Origin: an uncultured Clostridia bacterium
GTDB taxonomy: Bacteria; Bacillota; Clostridia; Oscillospirales; Ruminococcaceae
DNA length: 49,936 nt
Direction: 5' to 3'
Assembly: GCA_947631445.1 (NCBI GenBank)
Contig: CANRLN010000009.1
Span: forward strand, 1 to 49,936
Shown here: positions 41,049 through 49,766 of the stretch, one piece after another
Position numbering within the stretch: position 1 is the stretch's first letter
Layout: the number at the start of each line of letters is the position of its first letter
Program-made: the position numbers and the translations under genes
Notes under the pieces: generated by a model
Database searches by the model: none
Seen by the model: the letters and a program-made list of their open reading frames with translations, nothing else
Told to the model about the DNA's origin: nothing

Positions 41049-42995
41049 TTATATTATTCTTTTAAACTGTTTTTCAATTTCATATTTTGAAAGTTTTATT
41101 TTAACCGGTCTGCCGTGTGGGCAGTATCGTATATCCTCATTGAAAACACATTTTGCAAGATAAAGCAGTTCTTTGTCGCTATTAATATCATGTGCTTTTA
41201 TTGCCGCTTTGCAGGCGATTGAATGGAGCAGGTCATCGAAAATCTCAAGTTGTGGATTTTGCATATTGTTTAAAAAATTTTTTGCAAGCTGTTCTACAAG
41301 TTCGGAAATTTCTGTGTCGAACACAAGCACCGGAACACCTGTAACGGCAACAGTCGGTGCGACATCGTCTTCTATTATAAAACCAAACTGCTTAGCCTTT
41401 TCAAGATTGGAAATTAAAGCATCATATTCATCATATCCCAAAAGAACATAGATTGGTTCAAGCAACATTTGCGAATCAAGGTTAAGAGCCTTGCTCTTAA
41501 TCTGCTCAAAAATATATCGTTCGTGGGCAGCGTGCTTGTCTATAATATATACGTCCTTGCCCTGTTCAACTATTATATAAGTATTAAATATTTCACCGAC
41601 AAGCTTTAACGGTTTTTCGGTCGGTGGTGGGGGCGGAGGAGCAGGAGTTTCTTTTACAAAAGAGTTTGCTCCTAAATATTTAAACTCACTGTTTTCCTGC
41701 TTCTGCATTATTTCTTGAGGTTGAGCGGATTCTGTTTTGTGATTTATTGGTTTTGATGAAATATCCTTTTCAAGATTTTTAATAAATAAATTTTCACCGT
41801 CCGGTTCAGAATTTGAAATATTAGGGCTTTGTTCTGTATTATCATCTATATTATTATTTGTATTGCCTGCAATTTTTGCACAATCTATATTATCCAAGTT
41901 GTTTAAAACAGCATTATTTTCAAAGGAAATTTGTTCTCCTTGCGGTTTTTCAGCATATAAATTTTTGGGTTGTTCTTTTGGGGCAATACTCATAACATTG
42001 GTTGTATCATTTTTCATAAGAGCGTTTTTAACCGCAAAGAATACAGCGTCATACACTTTTTTCTCGTCCGAAAACCTGATTTCAATTTTAGCGGGGTGAA
42101 CATTAACATCTATAGTGTTAGGGTCAATGTCCAAAAAGAGGGCACAGGCAGGAAATTTTCCAACCATGATATTGTTGCGGTAAGCCTCTTCCAATGCAGT
42201 GTGGCAGGTGTTGGATTTAACATATCTGCCGTTGATAAAGAAATTTTGAAAAATTCTTTTGCCTTTACATTCAAGCGGTTTGCTGATATAACCGCTGACC
42301 TGTATGTTGTTATGGTGGTATTCCACCTCTATAAGGCTTTTTGCAAAATCTCTGCCGAAAACGCTGTATATTGCTGAATAGCTTTTTCTGTCGCCGGAGG
42401 TAATTATATCCGTTTTGTTGTCACGGATAAATTTAAAGGATATATCGGGGTGGGAAAGAATAATCTTTTGAACCACTGTGGCGATTGCGTTTCCCTCTGT
42501 TGTGGCAGATTTTAAAAACTTAAGTCTTGCTGGAACATTGTAAAACAAATCCCTTACAACAATGGTTGTTCCATCGGGGCAACCGGTATCCTCAATCTTC
42601 CTTTGTTTAGACCCCTCTATTATCATATGTGAACCCAGAGCGTCATTTTTGGGCTTGGTTATAATATCCACCTTTGCTACTGCACAAACCGAAGCCAGAG
42701 CCTCGCCACGAAACCCCAGCGTCATTATTGTATTAAGGTCGTCCTGTGTTGAAACCTTGCTGGTGGCATGACGGCGAAAAGCGGTTGGCAAATCCTCACG
42801 GGAAATGCCACAACCATTGTCGCAAACTCTTATGTAGCTTTTTCCGCCTTCCTTTATCTCCACGGTTATAATTGACGCTCCTGCATCAATTGCATTTTCA
42901 AGCAGTTCTTTAACAATTGCACTGGGTCGGTCGATAACCTCGCCGGCTGCAATAAGTTCATACACTTCTTTTTTTAGCAAATTTATTCTTGGCAT
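41049..42995 (-). CDS. mutL: DNA mismatch repair protein MutL
   Basis: GHKL ATPase and endonuclease that links MutS to strand removal. The 648-residue protein has an N-terminal ATPase domain (VKELLENAIDAGASIITVEI near residue 28, DNGCGISREDLPTAFRRHAT, LGFRGEALASV), a transducer domain, and a long Asn/Glu/Pro-rich linker with a run of prolines (about residues 370-460). The C-terminal domain keeps the endonuclease motif DKHAAHERYIFEQI and the CPHGRP motif, so it should nick DNA as in organisms without MutH. No mutS is adjacent. It is the first gene of the long minus-strand run, with its own promoter. Confidence 0.96.
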   Translation of the reverse strand: MPRINLLKKEVYELIAAGEVIDRPSAIVKELLENAIDAGASIITVEIKEGGKSYIRVCDNGCGISREDLPTAFRRHATSKVSTQDDLNTIMTLGFRGEALASVCAVAKVDIITKPKNDALGSHMIIEGSKQRKIEDTGCPDGTTIVVRDLFYNVPARLKFLKSATTEGNAIATVVQKIILSHPDISFKFIRDNKTDIITSGDRKSYSAIYSVFGRDFAKSLIEVEYHHNNIQVSGYISKPLECKGKRIFQNFFINGRYVKSNTCHTALEEAYRNNIMVGKFPACALFLDIDPNTIDVNVHPAKIEIRFSDEKKVYDAVFFAVKNALMKNDTTNVMSIAPKEQPKNLYAEKPQGEQISFENNAVLNNLDNIDCAKIAGNTNNNIDDNTEQSPNISNSEPDGENLFIKNLEKDISSKPINHKTESAQPQEIMQKQENSEFKYLGANSFVKETPAPPPPPPTEKPLKLVGEIFNTYIIVEQGKDVYIIDKHAAHERYIFEQIKSKALNLDSQMLLEPIYVLLGYDEYDALISNLEKAKQFGFIIEDDVAPTVAVTGVPVLVFDTEISELVEQLAKNFLNNMQNPQLEIFDDLLHSIACKAAIKAHDINSDKELLYLAKCVFNEDIRYCPHGRPVKIKLSKYEIEKQFKRII

Positions 42996-43153
42996 ATGTC
43001 CTCACTTTTTAAAAATAAAATAAAAACAAATTAAAAAAATTATAACTATAGCAACACAATAAAATAATATTTTTTTGCCTGATTACTTTCATTTGTATTT
43101 TAAAATTTGCAAATAATTAATGTGATTGCTACATATATTAAACAACTATTTTT

Positions 43154-43182
43154 ATTATATCATGTATTTAAGATTTTGTCAA
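43154..43182 (-). promoter_or_regulatory. Sigma-A promoter of the mutL gene run
   Basis: On the minus strand: TTGACA (43182-43177), a 17-bp spacer and TATAAT (43159-43154), full consensus, starting just after the lysR stop. The leader to mutL is about 150 nt, AT-rich and without clear structure. Confidence 0.8.
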
Positions 43183-43191
43183 TATATTTAT

Positions 43192-44109
43192 TCAAATTTT
43201 AATATCAGAGTCAGCAGTAAGTTTTTTTAATTCCTCTATATATTCACAGCAGATTGGTGAAGGGCGGGTTTTGGAATTAAGAATATATCCCACCGTCATT
43301 TTTTCACTGCAATTCAGTTTTACCGCAAGTATATTGTTTCCGTACAGTTCGGTGTTGATAACCCCTGAAGAAACGGTATAGCCGTTAAGTCCAACAAGCA
43401 GATTGAAAAGGGTGGCACGGTCGCTTACTCTTATGACTTTTTTGCGTATACGGTCGCTTAGCATTTCTTCCGAAAAATAGAAAGAGTTGTGACTGCCCTG
43501 TTCAAAGCACAAAAAAGGATAATTCTCAAGTTCTTCAAGACTGACCTCGTTGCGGTTTGAAAGTGGGTGAGAGGTGCTTATAAAAATATGTGCGTCCGCT
43601 TCAAATAGTGGATAAAAATCAAGGTGATTTTCGCTTAAAAACTTTTCAATAACATTCTTGTTAAAATTCGATTTATAAAGCACACCTATTTCACTGGTCA
43701 AATTTTTAACATCTTCAATAATTTCATAGGTTCTTGTTTCTCTGATTGACATATCATATTCGTTTTTGTTTTCACAGCTGAGCAGGTTGGAAAACGCTCT
43801 GACCGAAAATGAATAGTGCTGGGTGGATACCGAAAAAAGCTGTTTTATTGGTTTATGGTTTTTGTAGTGTTGTTCAAGAATTTTAGACTGCTCGTAAACC
43901 TGCCTTGCATAGGAAAGAAATTCCGCTCCCTCTGCCGAAAGAGAAATGCCTTTTGGTGTGCGGTTAAATATAATTATTCCAAGTTCTTTTTCCAGTTCTT
44001 TAACCGAATTTGAAAGACTGGGCTGGGATATATATAATTTTTTTGACGCTCCCGTTATGGATTTGCAATTTACTATTTCAATAATATATTTTATTTGTAA
44101 TAGTGTCAT
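43192..44109 (-). CDS. LysR-family transcriptional regulator
   Basis: A 305-residue LTTR. The N-terminal winged HTH is clear: LLQIKYIIEIVNCKSITGAS, then KKLYISQPSLSNSVKELEKE and GIIIFNRTPKGISLSAEG (residues 3-62). The ligand-binding domain follows from about 90. The inducer is not identifiable. LysR genes often control a divergent neighbour, here the cwlD-like amidase, but that gene has a separate start region about 80 bp away and may be a sporulation gene, so the link is uncertain. Confidence 0.92.
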   Translation of the reverse strand: MTLLQIKYIIEIVNCKSITGASKKLYISQPSLSNSVKELEKELGIIIFNRTPKGISLSAEGAEFLSYARQVYEQSKILEQHYKNHKPIKQLFSVSTQHYSFSVRAFSNLLSCENKNEYDMSIRETRTYEIIEDVKNLTSEIGVLYKSNFNKNVIEKFLSENHLDFYPLFEADAHIFISTSHPLSNRNEVSLEELENYPFLCFEQGSHNSFYFSEEMLSDRIRKKVIRVSDRATLFNLLVGLNGYTVSSGVINTELYGNNILAVKLNCSEKMTVGYILNSKTRPSPICCEYIEELKKLTADSDIKI

Positions 44110-44142
44110 TTTTTCACCGCCTTATTATTTTACTACAAAATT

Positions 44143-44171
44143 ATTATAGCACTATATTGTTAAAAAGTCAA
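44143..44171 (-). promoter_or_regulatory. Sigma-A promoter of the lysR gene
   Basis: On the minus strand: TTGACT (44171-44166), a 17-bp spacer and TATAAT (44148-44143). Confidence 0.75.
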
Positions 44172-44223
44172 GAGATTTAATTTCCTGTTGGCTGGGGCAT
44201 GAAAATATTTAATTCTTTGATTG

Positions 44224-44252
44224 TAATATTGGCGGGACAACTTGAATAGTAT
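44224..44252 (+). promoter_or_regulatory. Weak candidate sigma-E promoter of the cwlD-like gene
   Basis: TAATATT at 44224-44230 matches the sigma-E -35 consensus KMATATT. After the expected 14 bp, AATAGTAT matches only 5 of 8 positions of CATAYAHT. No sigma-A promoter stands out in this gap. B. subtilis cwlD is known to be made in the mother cell under sigma-E, which motivates the reading; it remains weak. Confidence 0.3.
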
Positions 44253-44282
44253 GTATCAAAACACCGAAAGGAGAAATATTAT

Positions 44283-45032
44283 ATGGAAGATAAAAAAAGC
44301 CAGATGAAAAAGCTGGTAAGCCGTCTTAAATATGTAGGAATATGTGTGGGGGTACTTGCATTTGCAACCGCTTATACAATACATAAAAACAATGAAAAAG
44401 GGCAGTCGGTTTTTTCCTCCAAGCTTGATGCTTCCCGTCCGATTATTGTTATAGACCCCGGACACGGCGGAGAGGACGGCGGTTGTATCAGCATTGACGG
44501 CACTCCCGAAAAGGGAATTAACCTTGCTGTTTCGCTTGAGTTTGCCGATATGATGAGGGTGTTTGGATATGATGTTGTTATGACAAGAAGCGAAGATAAA
44601 GCGATATACGACAGTGGAATTACAGGTATTTCCAAGCAGAAGTTATCCGATATGAAAAACCGCCTTGCCATAATCAACAAGGTAGAAAATACTATTGCTG
44701 TGTCGGTGCATCAAAATCAGTTTACCGACCCTAAATACAGTGGAGCTCAAATGTTTTACAGTGGCACAAATCCACTAAGCGGACAGCTTGCCCAGATTGT
44801 TCAAAACAAATTCAAACAAAATCTTCAGCCGGAAAATGAAAGAGAAATAAAGCTTGTAACTGATGAATTGTATCTGCTTGTCAATTCACATTGCCCTGCA
44901 ATTATGTGCGAGTGTGGTTTTTTGTCCAATAAGCAGGAATCGGCAATGCTTGAATCCGAACAGTATCAGAAAGAGGTTGCCTTTACAATATTTTCAGGGG
45001 TAACCGAATTTGAAACTTCGGTCAATTCTTAA
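44283..45032 (+). CDS. cwlD: N-acetylmuramoyl-L-alanine amidase, CwlD-like
   Basis: Zinc amidase of the Amidase_3 family, 249 residues. A single N-terminal membrane or signal segment (residues about 17-35) is followed directly by the catalytic domain: VIDPGHGGEDGG with the first zinc His near 63, the zinc Glu in PEKGINLAVSLEFAD near 80, VSVHQNQF with the second His near 142, and the catalytic Glu in CPAIMCECGFLSN near 210. There are no SPOR, SH3 or LysM cell-wall-binding domains, which fits CwlD, needed for muramic lactam in spore cortex. A general cell-separation amidase is the alternative. AAAGGAG precedes the ATG. Confidence 0.82.
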   Translation: MEDKKSQMKKLVSRLKYVGICVGVLAFATAYTIHKNNEKGQSVFSSKLDASRPIIVIDPGHGGEDGGCISIDGTPEKGINLAVSLEFADMMRVFGYDVVMTRSEDKAIYDSGITGISKQKLSDMKNRLAIINKVENTIAVSVHQNQFTDPKYSGAQMFYSGTNPLSGQLAQIVQNKFKQNLQPENEREIKLVTDELYLLVNSHCPAIMCECGFLSNKQESAMLESEQYQKEVAFTIFSGVTEFETSVNS

Positions 45033-45036
45033 TACT

Positions 45037-45074
45037 AAAAAAATCTCTCCGCCACAAGGCAGAGAGATTTTTTA
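45037..45074 (+). terminator. Intrinsic terminator after the cwlD-like gene
   Basis: AAATCTCTC (45041-45049) pairs with GAGAGATTT (45062-45070), flanked by A-run and T-run, so it can act on both strands. Confidence 0.85.
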
Positions 45075-45084
45075 TTAATAAATA

Positions 45085-45113
45085 ACATTCCCTCGCTTAA
45101 GGCGGGGGAATGT
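45085..45113. repeat. Short intergenic palindrome next to a terminator
   Basis: ACATTCCC and GGGAATGT (45085-45092, 45106-45113) with extra GC/GC pairing around TTAA. It sits 11 nt from the preceding terminator, making two hairpins in tandem between convergent genes. A member of the dispersed palindrome family. Confidence 0.6.
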
Positions 45114-45148
45114 TTGAAATTTTCTAAAGCAATTTTATTATAGTTAAA

Positions 45149-46705
45149 TTACTTCTTTTCGTGATATTCTTTTTCGGTGTTGACATTCCAAATTTCGGTT
45201 TTGTCTGTTTTGCCTGCTTTGATTGCGTCTGCTGTTCTCATAGCGGTAAGCATGGAGTGGTCCATGTTGTTATATCTATGCTGTCCGTTACGTCCGACAC
45301 AATAAAGGTTTTCAAAAGTATCAAGATATTCAATCAAATCATCAAAGTCTTCATAAGTATCAAAGTAAGCGGGATACGCTTTCTTTACCTTTTCGCAGTG
45401 AGCGTCAAGAACATCGCTTTCGTCAATAACACCCATCTTTGCCAGTTCACGAGCAGCAAATTTAATACGCTGTTTGTCGGGAAGATTCCAGAATTTATCT
45501 CCTTCATTACAGAAATATTCCATACCAATCCAAACGGTTTCTTCCGGTTTTTCGACCATATAAGGCGACCAGTTGTTGAAAATCTGAATACGACCCAATT
45601 TAACGTTTCTATCCTGTACATAAATCCAGCAGTCGGGAACAATATTAGAAAGGGTTTTAATAGCGGTTTCGTTCTTAAGATTAAGCTTTGGCACCAAAAG
45701 ACCAACCGTTACAAAGTCACGGTAAGGAAGTCCCTCTGCAATTTCAAGCATATCTTCTGGAACAGGCTCTCCCTGCATGGAGCAAACCAAATCTTTTACA
45801 GGCATTGACGAAATGAAAATATCTCCGTCAATTGTCTTTTCGCCGTCTGGAGTGTTGCAAACAACCGATTTAATTTTGCCTTTTTCAGTATTAATTTTAG
45901 TAACACCATGGTTCATAAGAATTGTGCCACCAAGTTCCTTTACCTTTTCTGCGGCAGTTTCCCAAAGCTGACCCGGACCATATTTAGGATAATAGAACTG
46001 TTCGATAAGAGAGGTTTCAACCTCTTTGTCGCCTTTACTTCCTGTAAGTTTAGAAGCCATATCTTTGAGCAGGGCAACAATTGAAAGTCCCTTTACACGC
46101 TGAGAACCCCAATCTGCGGAAATTTCTGAGGGGTGTCTGCCCCAAAGTTTTTTGGTGTAGCCCTCAAAGAACATACTATAAAGTGTTCTACCAAATCTAT
46201 TGATATAGAAATTTTCAAGGTTATCTTCGGGCAGGGGAGCAACAGTAGATTTAAGATAGCTACAACCTGCATCAAGTGTTGTAAGAAATCCCATGTTTTT
46301 AATCGTTTCCCATTTCATGCTAACAGGGTAATCAAAGAAATGTTTTTTATAATAAATTCTTGAAACTCTATCACGGATAAGCATAACCTTATCTTCTTTT
46401 TCTGGGTCAGGGCCACCCTCTACCAAAGGTTTTTTGCGGTGGAGCTTTTTGTCATCAAAACTGTTTTTGCCTTGTGTTGGCATAAGGTCGTTCCACCACT
46501 GCATAACCTCGTCACTTTTGGAGAAAAATCTGTGTCCGCCGATATCCATTCGGTTACCCTTGTAATGAACGGTTCTGGAAATTCCTCCAATAGCGTTTGA
46601 TTCTTCAAGAATAACCACTTCAAATTGTTGGTCTTTGTCCTTAAGAAGTTGGACAGCGGCGGTAAGTCCGGCAGGACCAGCTCCTATTATTACTATTTTT
46701 TTCAT
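45149..46705 (-). CDS. FAD-dependent NAD(P)-binding oxidoreductase, UDP-galactopyranose-mutase-like
   Basis: A 518-residue flavoprotein. The dinucleotide-binding motif is [16 protein letters not shown] at residues 5-20, followed by [19 protein letters not shown] near 53, and [20 protein letters not shown] near 190. The C-terminal FAD motif is [20 protein letters not shown] near 470. This pattern is that of UDP-galactopyranose-mutase-like proteins and related amine-oxidase-fold enzymes often beside glycosyltransferase or GtrA genes. The reaction is not certain. It lies 65 nt after gtrA in the same orientation, suggesting a cell-surface polysaccharide role. Confidence 0.82.
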   Translation of the reverse strand: MKKIVIIGAGPAGLTAAVQLLKDKDQQFEVVILEESNAIGGISRTVHYKGNRMDIGGHRFFSKSDEVMQWWNDLMPTQGKNSFDDKKLHRKKPLVEGGPDPEKEDKVMLIRDRVSRIYYKKHFFDYPVSMKWETIKNMGFLTTLDAGCSYLKSTVAPLPEDNLENFYINRFGRTLYSMFFEGYTKKLWGRHPSEISADWGSQRVKGLSIVALLKDMASKLTGSKGDKEVETSLIEQFYYPKYGPGQLWETAAEKVKELGGTILMNHGVTKINTEKGKIKSVVCNTPDGEKTIDGDIFISSMPVKDLVCSMQGEPVPEDMLEIAEGLPYRDFVTVGLLVPKLNLKNETAIKTLSNIVPDCWIYVQDRNVKLGRIQIFNNWSPYMVEKPEETVWIGMEYFCNEGDKFWNLPDKQRIKFAARELAKMGVIDESDVLDAHCEKVKKAYPAYFDTYEDFDDLIEYLDTFENLYCVGRNGQHRYNNMDHSMLTAMRTADAIKAGKTDKTEIWNVNTEKEYHEKK

Positions 46706-46740
46706 GAATATACTCCTTTACTTATTTTTTTATTAATATA

Positions 46741-46760
46741 TTCCCTGACTATGGCAAGGA
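46741..46760. repeat. Imperfect short intergenic palindrome
   Basis: TTCCCTG, ACTATGG, CAAGGAA: an imperfect copy of the dispersed family with the ACTATGGC centre, located between gtrA and the flavoprotein gene. Confidence 0.45.
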
Positions 46761-46770
46761 ACATAATTTT

Positions 46771-47229
46771 CTATTTTTTATAGACAAAAAATTTTCTTGC
46801 CAGATAATTATATACAAGCACTATGCCAGTTGCAAGCAATTTATTAAATACGACATTCCATTTTCCCAAAAAAGCTATAACTATAAATTTGTTAAACAAA
46901 AGCAACAGTAAGTAGGTGAGCAAAAGACCAACAAGACCAATTACCGCATAGGCTAAAAATTCGGCTTTTTGGCTTTTTACCTTTGCTTCTCCAGTAAAAA
47001 CAAACATTTTTGACAAAATAAAATTGACAACAAGTCCTGCAACAAAACCAATAGCCTCAGCAATAAAGGTTGCAAGGTTTACATTCATTGCAGTTTTGTC
47101 AAAAACCCACATAAAAGCGGTATAAAGTCCCGTATCAAAAACGGTTGCAATTCCGCCAACAAAGCAATATTTTATAAATTGAACCAGACCGGACGATTTA
47201 GTTTTTTCGCTAATTTTTAAAACCTCCAT
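46771..47229 (-). CDS. GtrA-family membrane protein
   Basis: A 152-residue protein with four predicted membrane helices (about residues 20-40, 50-72, 88-110, 118-138) and the family start LVQFIKYCFVGGIATVFDTG. GtrA-like proteins are thought to flip polyprenyl-phosphate sugars across the membrane for surface glycan modification. Start: the frame is open to a TTG at 47250, but that codon lies in the -10 hexamer, so it cannot be in the mRNA. ATG at 47229 is assigned, though it has no good ribosome-binding site upstream; a GGAGG lies just downstream of it, 8 nt before an in-frame ATT. Confidence 0.88.
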   Translation of the reverse strand: MEVLKISEKTKSSGLVQFIKYCFVGGIATVFDTGLYTAFMWVFDKTAMNVNLATFIAEAIGFVAGLVVNFILSKMFVFTGEAKVKSQKAEFLAYAVIGLVGLLLTYLLLLLFNKFIVIAFLGKWNVVFNKLLATGIVLVYNYLARKFFVYKK

Positions 47230-47249
47230 TCCAAAATTAATATAATACA

Positions 47250-47278
47250 ATTATAACATATAACTTTTAAAAAGTCAA
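47250..47278 (-). promoter_or_regulatory. Sigma-A promoter of the gtrA operon
   Basis: On the minus strand: TTGACT (47278-47273), a 17-bp spacer and TATAAT (47255-47250). The predicted start near 47243 leaves a leader of only about 14 nt. Confidence 0.8.
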
Positions 47279-47404
47279 GCCGATTTTGATATTTTCTCTA
47301 AAAAATAATAAAAATACAACAATTTAATATAAAAAGCTTTATTTTATAACATTGCTATAATTGTTAATTAATAATTATTAATTATTAATTTTCTATTAAT
47401 TCCC

Positions 47405-47433
47405 TTGAAAAAATGCTTGTTAGGGTGTATAAT
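47405..47433 (+). promoter_or_regulatory. Sigma-A promoter of the pyridoxamine kinase-trmL-degV genes
   Basis: TTGAAA at 47405-47410, a 17-bp spacer and TATAAT at 47428-47433. The 216 bp between the divergent gtrA and kinase genes is otherwise AT-rich with a simple TTAATTAATAATTA stretch. Confidence 0.75.
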
Positions 47434-47466
47434 AAAAAAGTATATAGTAATTAAGGAGAAATTTTG

Positions 47467-48321
47467 ATGAGTATAATAAAAAAAGTAGCGGCAATAAACG
47501 ATATATCAGGTGTTGGTCGCTGTTCGCTTACGGTTATTATTCCAACCCTTTCCACAATGGGGGTTCAGGTCTGCCCAGTCCCAACAGCTGTGCTTTCGGC
47601 ACACACAGGATACACTGACTTTGTTATGAGTGACCTTACCGAATTTATTCCGTCCGCACTTAAGCACTATGAAAAACTTAAAATGAATTTTGATTGTGTT
47701 TATACTGGCTTTTTGGGTTCTATTGAGCAGATTGATTATTGTCTTGATTTTTTTAATGCTTTCCCTGATGCTTTAAAAGTAGTTGACCCTGTAATGGGTG
47801 ATGACGGAAAATGTTATGCAACCTACAATGACACTATGTGTAGAGAACTTAAAAAACTGGTTAGCAAAGCAGATGTTATTACCCCAAACCTTACCGAGGC
47901 AGCAATACTGTTAGAAGAAGAATACCCCTCTCAACTTTCCTCTGCTATGGCTAAAAGCTGGCTTGCAAAGCTTTCAATTATGGGAGCAAAAACGGTTGTT
48001 ATAACAAGCGTCCCAATGATTGACAAGGGAATTTATAATATTGGTTATGACAAGGAGCGTAACGCTTATTGGAAAGTAAAAATAAGTGAAGTGCCTTTTC
48101 ATTGTTCGGGAACGGGGGATATGTTTGCATCGGTTTTGGTCGGTGGACTACTTAAGGGCGACAGTTTGCCAATAGCTATGAACCGTGCCACCAGTTTTAC
48201 CGAACTTGCGGTAAAAACCACCTATTCTTACGCCTCACAACCGCTTGACGGTGTTATGTTTGAACCCTGCCTTAGTTGGCTTAGCGGTTATCAGGTGCTT
48301 AGAGAGTTTACCAATTTATAA
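47467..48321 (+). CDS. pdxY: Pyridoxamine kinase (PdxY/PdxK-like, ribokinase family)
   Basis: Phosphorylates pyridoxal, pyridoxamine or pyridoxine in the vitamin B6 salvage pathway. The 284-residue protein has the start KKVAAINDISGVGRCSLTVI, PTAVLSAHTGY near residue 45, VVDPVMGDDGKCY near 110, ITPNLTEAAIL near 142, and the ATP-site/catalytic GTGDMFASVLVGGLL near 215 with the conserved Asp. Start: ATG at 47467 has AAGGAG upstream; the preceding TTG is in frame but redundant. PLP made here would be handled by the YggS protein encoded 9 kb away. Confidence 0.9.
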   Translation: MSIIKKVAAINDISGVGRCSLTVIIPTLSTMGVQVCPVPTAVLSAHTGYTDFVMSDLTEFIPSALKHYEKLKMNFDCVYTGFLGSIEQIDYCLDFFNAFPDALKVVDPVMGDDGKCYATYNDTMCRELKKLVSKADVITPNLTEAAILLEEEYPSQLSSAMAKSWLAKLSIMGAKTVVITSVPMIDKGIYNIGYDKERNAYWKVKISEVPFHCSGTGDMFASVLVGGLLKGDSLPIAMNRATSFTELAVKTTYSYASQPLDGVMFEPCLSWLSGYQVLREFTNL

Positions 48322-48346
48322 AATAATATAAAGGAAAAATAAAGAT

Positions 48347-48850
48347 ATGAATAATTTAAATATAGTTTTGATTGAACCGCAAATACCGCAGAATACAGGC
48401 AATATTTCAAGAACCTGTGCGGTTACAGGTGCGATTTTGCATTTAATACGCCCATACGGTTTTGTTATTACAGACAAAAATTTAAAGAGAGCAGGGCTGG
48501 ACTATTGGGACAAGCTTGAAATACACGAATATGATAGCTTTGAGGAATTTAAGTTAAAAAATAGCGGAGAATTTTATTTTTTTACAACCAAAGGAAAAAA
48601 AGTATATTCGGACGAATTTTATCCCGCAGACAAGCCAGTATATATTATATTTGGCAGAGAGGACAAGGGCATTGATGAGGACATACTCCATGATAATTAT
48701 AACAGATGTGTGCGTTTGCCAATGAGAAATGAACTTAGAAGTTTAAACCTGTCAAACACTGTTGCCATTGCAACATATGAAGTTTTAAGACAATGGGATT
48801 TTCCCGACCTGCAAAGGCAGGGGAGCCTTAGAGATTATACAGATTTTTAA
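48347..48850 (+). CDS. trmL: tRNA (cytidine/uridine-34-2'-O)-methyltransferase, SPOUT family
   Basis: Methylates the wobble ribose of tRNA-Leu isoacceptors. The 167-residue single-domain protein is standard for TrmL: NIVLIEPQIPQNTGNISRTC at the start, HLIRPYGFVITDKNLKRAGL near 37, the SAM-binding knot motifs IFGREDKGIDEDIL near 105 and RLPMRNELRSLNLSNTVAIA near 122-141. It starts 25 nt after the kinase and is followed by degV, so the three are likely one transcript. Confidence 0.92.
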   Translation: MNNLNIVLIEPQIPQNTGNISRTCAVTGAILHLIRPYGFVITDKNLKRAGLDYWDKLEIHEYDSFEEFKLKNSGEFYFFTTKGKKVYSDEFYPADKPVYIIFGREDKGIDEDILHDNYNRCVRLPMRNELRSLNLSNTVAIATYEVLRQWDFPDLQRQGSLRDYTDF

Positions 48851-48873
48851 AATCTTTTAGGAGGTATTTTTTT

Positions 48874-49728
48874 ATGATTAAATTTGTTACAGACTCTGGA
48901 AGTGATATTTCGGTTGCCGATGAAAAAGAATATGGAATAAAGGTGCTTGGCTTTAAAATTTCCCTTGGCGGAAAAAGCTATGTTTCAAGACAGGACCTTG
49001 ACAATCAGCAGTTTTACAAGCTTATGAATGAATGTGAAGATATACCGACCACCTCCCAGATTACCGCCTTTGAATATGAGGAGGTTTTTGAAAGCTGTTT
49101 GCAAGAGGGTGTAAGTGACGTTATTAATATTGTTATAAATTCAAAAGGTTCAGCTACTTTTAATAATGCCGAAATGGCTAAAAAAACTTTTTTTGAAACA
49201 AATCCTAATTGCAACATGAATATTTATAATATTGACAGCAAAAACTATACGCTTGGTTATGGTATGGCGGTTGTAAAGGCGGCACAAATGGCTGAGCAGG
49301 GCGTAACAGCTGAAAAAATTGTAGAGTATCTTAATGAATGGTTTGAAAAATTGGTTGTGCATTTTGGAGTATACACTCTTAAGTATGCCAAAAAGTCTGG
49401 AAGAATACCATCTGCTGCGGCTTTTGTGGGAGAACTTATGGGGCTTCGTCCTGTTCTTAAATCGGCAGACGGTGCTATTACCACAGTTGACAAGGTAAGA
49501 GGGGATAAAAATGTTATTCCTAAGCTTGTTAAAGTAGTAACCGAAAATATGGAGCAGGGCAGTGATTACAGCATATTATATGGTGATACTATCGACAAGA
49601 AAGATGAACTTGTGGCAGAAATGACAAAGGCGGTTGGTTATCCGCCGTTTAGAGTTGAAACGGTTGGTGCAGCGGTTGCATCAAATTCAGGTCCATTGGT
49701 TGTGGCAGTTGCTTATAAATCAAAATAA
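48874..49728 (+). CDS. DegV-family fatty-acid-binding protein
   Basis: DegV (FakB-like) proteins bind fatty acids and present them to the FakA kinase. The 284-residue protein has the family opening IKFVTDSGSDISVADEKEYG, PTTSQITAFEYEEVFE near residue 50 (the TSQ segment lines the lipid head group), and DSKNYTLGYGM near 122. The C-terminal domain carries GRIPSAAAFVGELMGLRPVL near 180 and YSILYGDTIDKKDELV. GGAGG precedes the ATG. No fakA or dak-domain gene is visible nearby. Confidence 0.92.
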   Translation: MIKFVTDSGSDISVADEKEYGIKVLGFKISLGGKSYVSRQDLDNQQFYKLMNECEDIPTTSQITAFEYEEVFESCLQEGVSDVINIVINSKGSATFNNAEMAKKTFFETNPNCNMNIYNIDSKNYTLGYGMAVVKAAQMAEQGVTAEKIVEYLNEWFEKLVVHFGVYTLKYAKKSGRIPSAAAFVGELMGLRPVLKSADGAITTVDKVRGDKNVIPKLVKVVTENMEQGSDYSILYGDTIDKKDELVAEMTKAVGYPPFRVETVGAAVASNSGPLVVAVAYKSK

Positions 49729-49761
49729 AAAAATATCCCCTGTCATTGCTGACAGGGGATA
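49725..49761 (-). terminator. Terminator of the minus-strand gene at the right edge
   Basis: TATCCCCTGTC and GACAGGGGATA form a perfect 11-bp stem with a six-base loop (49734-49761). The T-run is on the minus-strand side (TTTTTTTATTTT, 49733 downwards), so it mainly serves the gene ending at 49767. Confidence 0.8.
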
Positions 49762-49766
49762 AGTAT

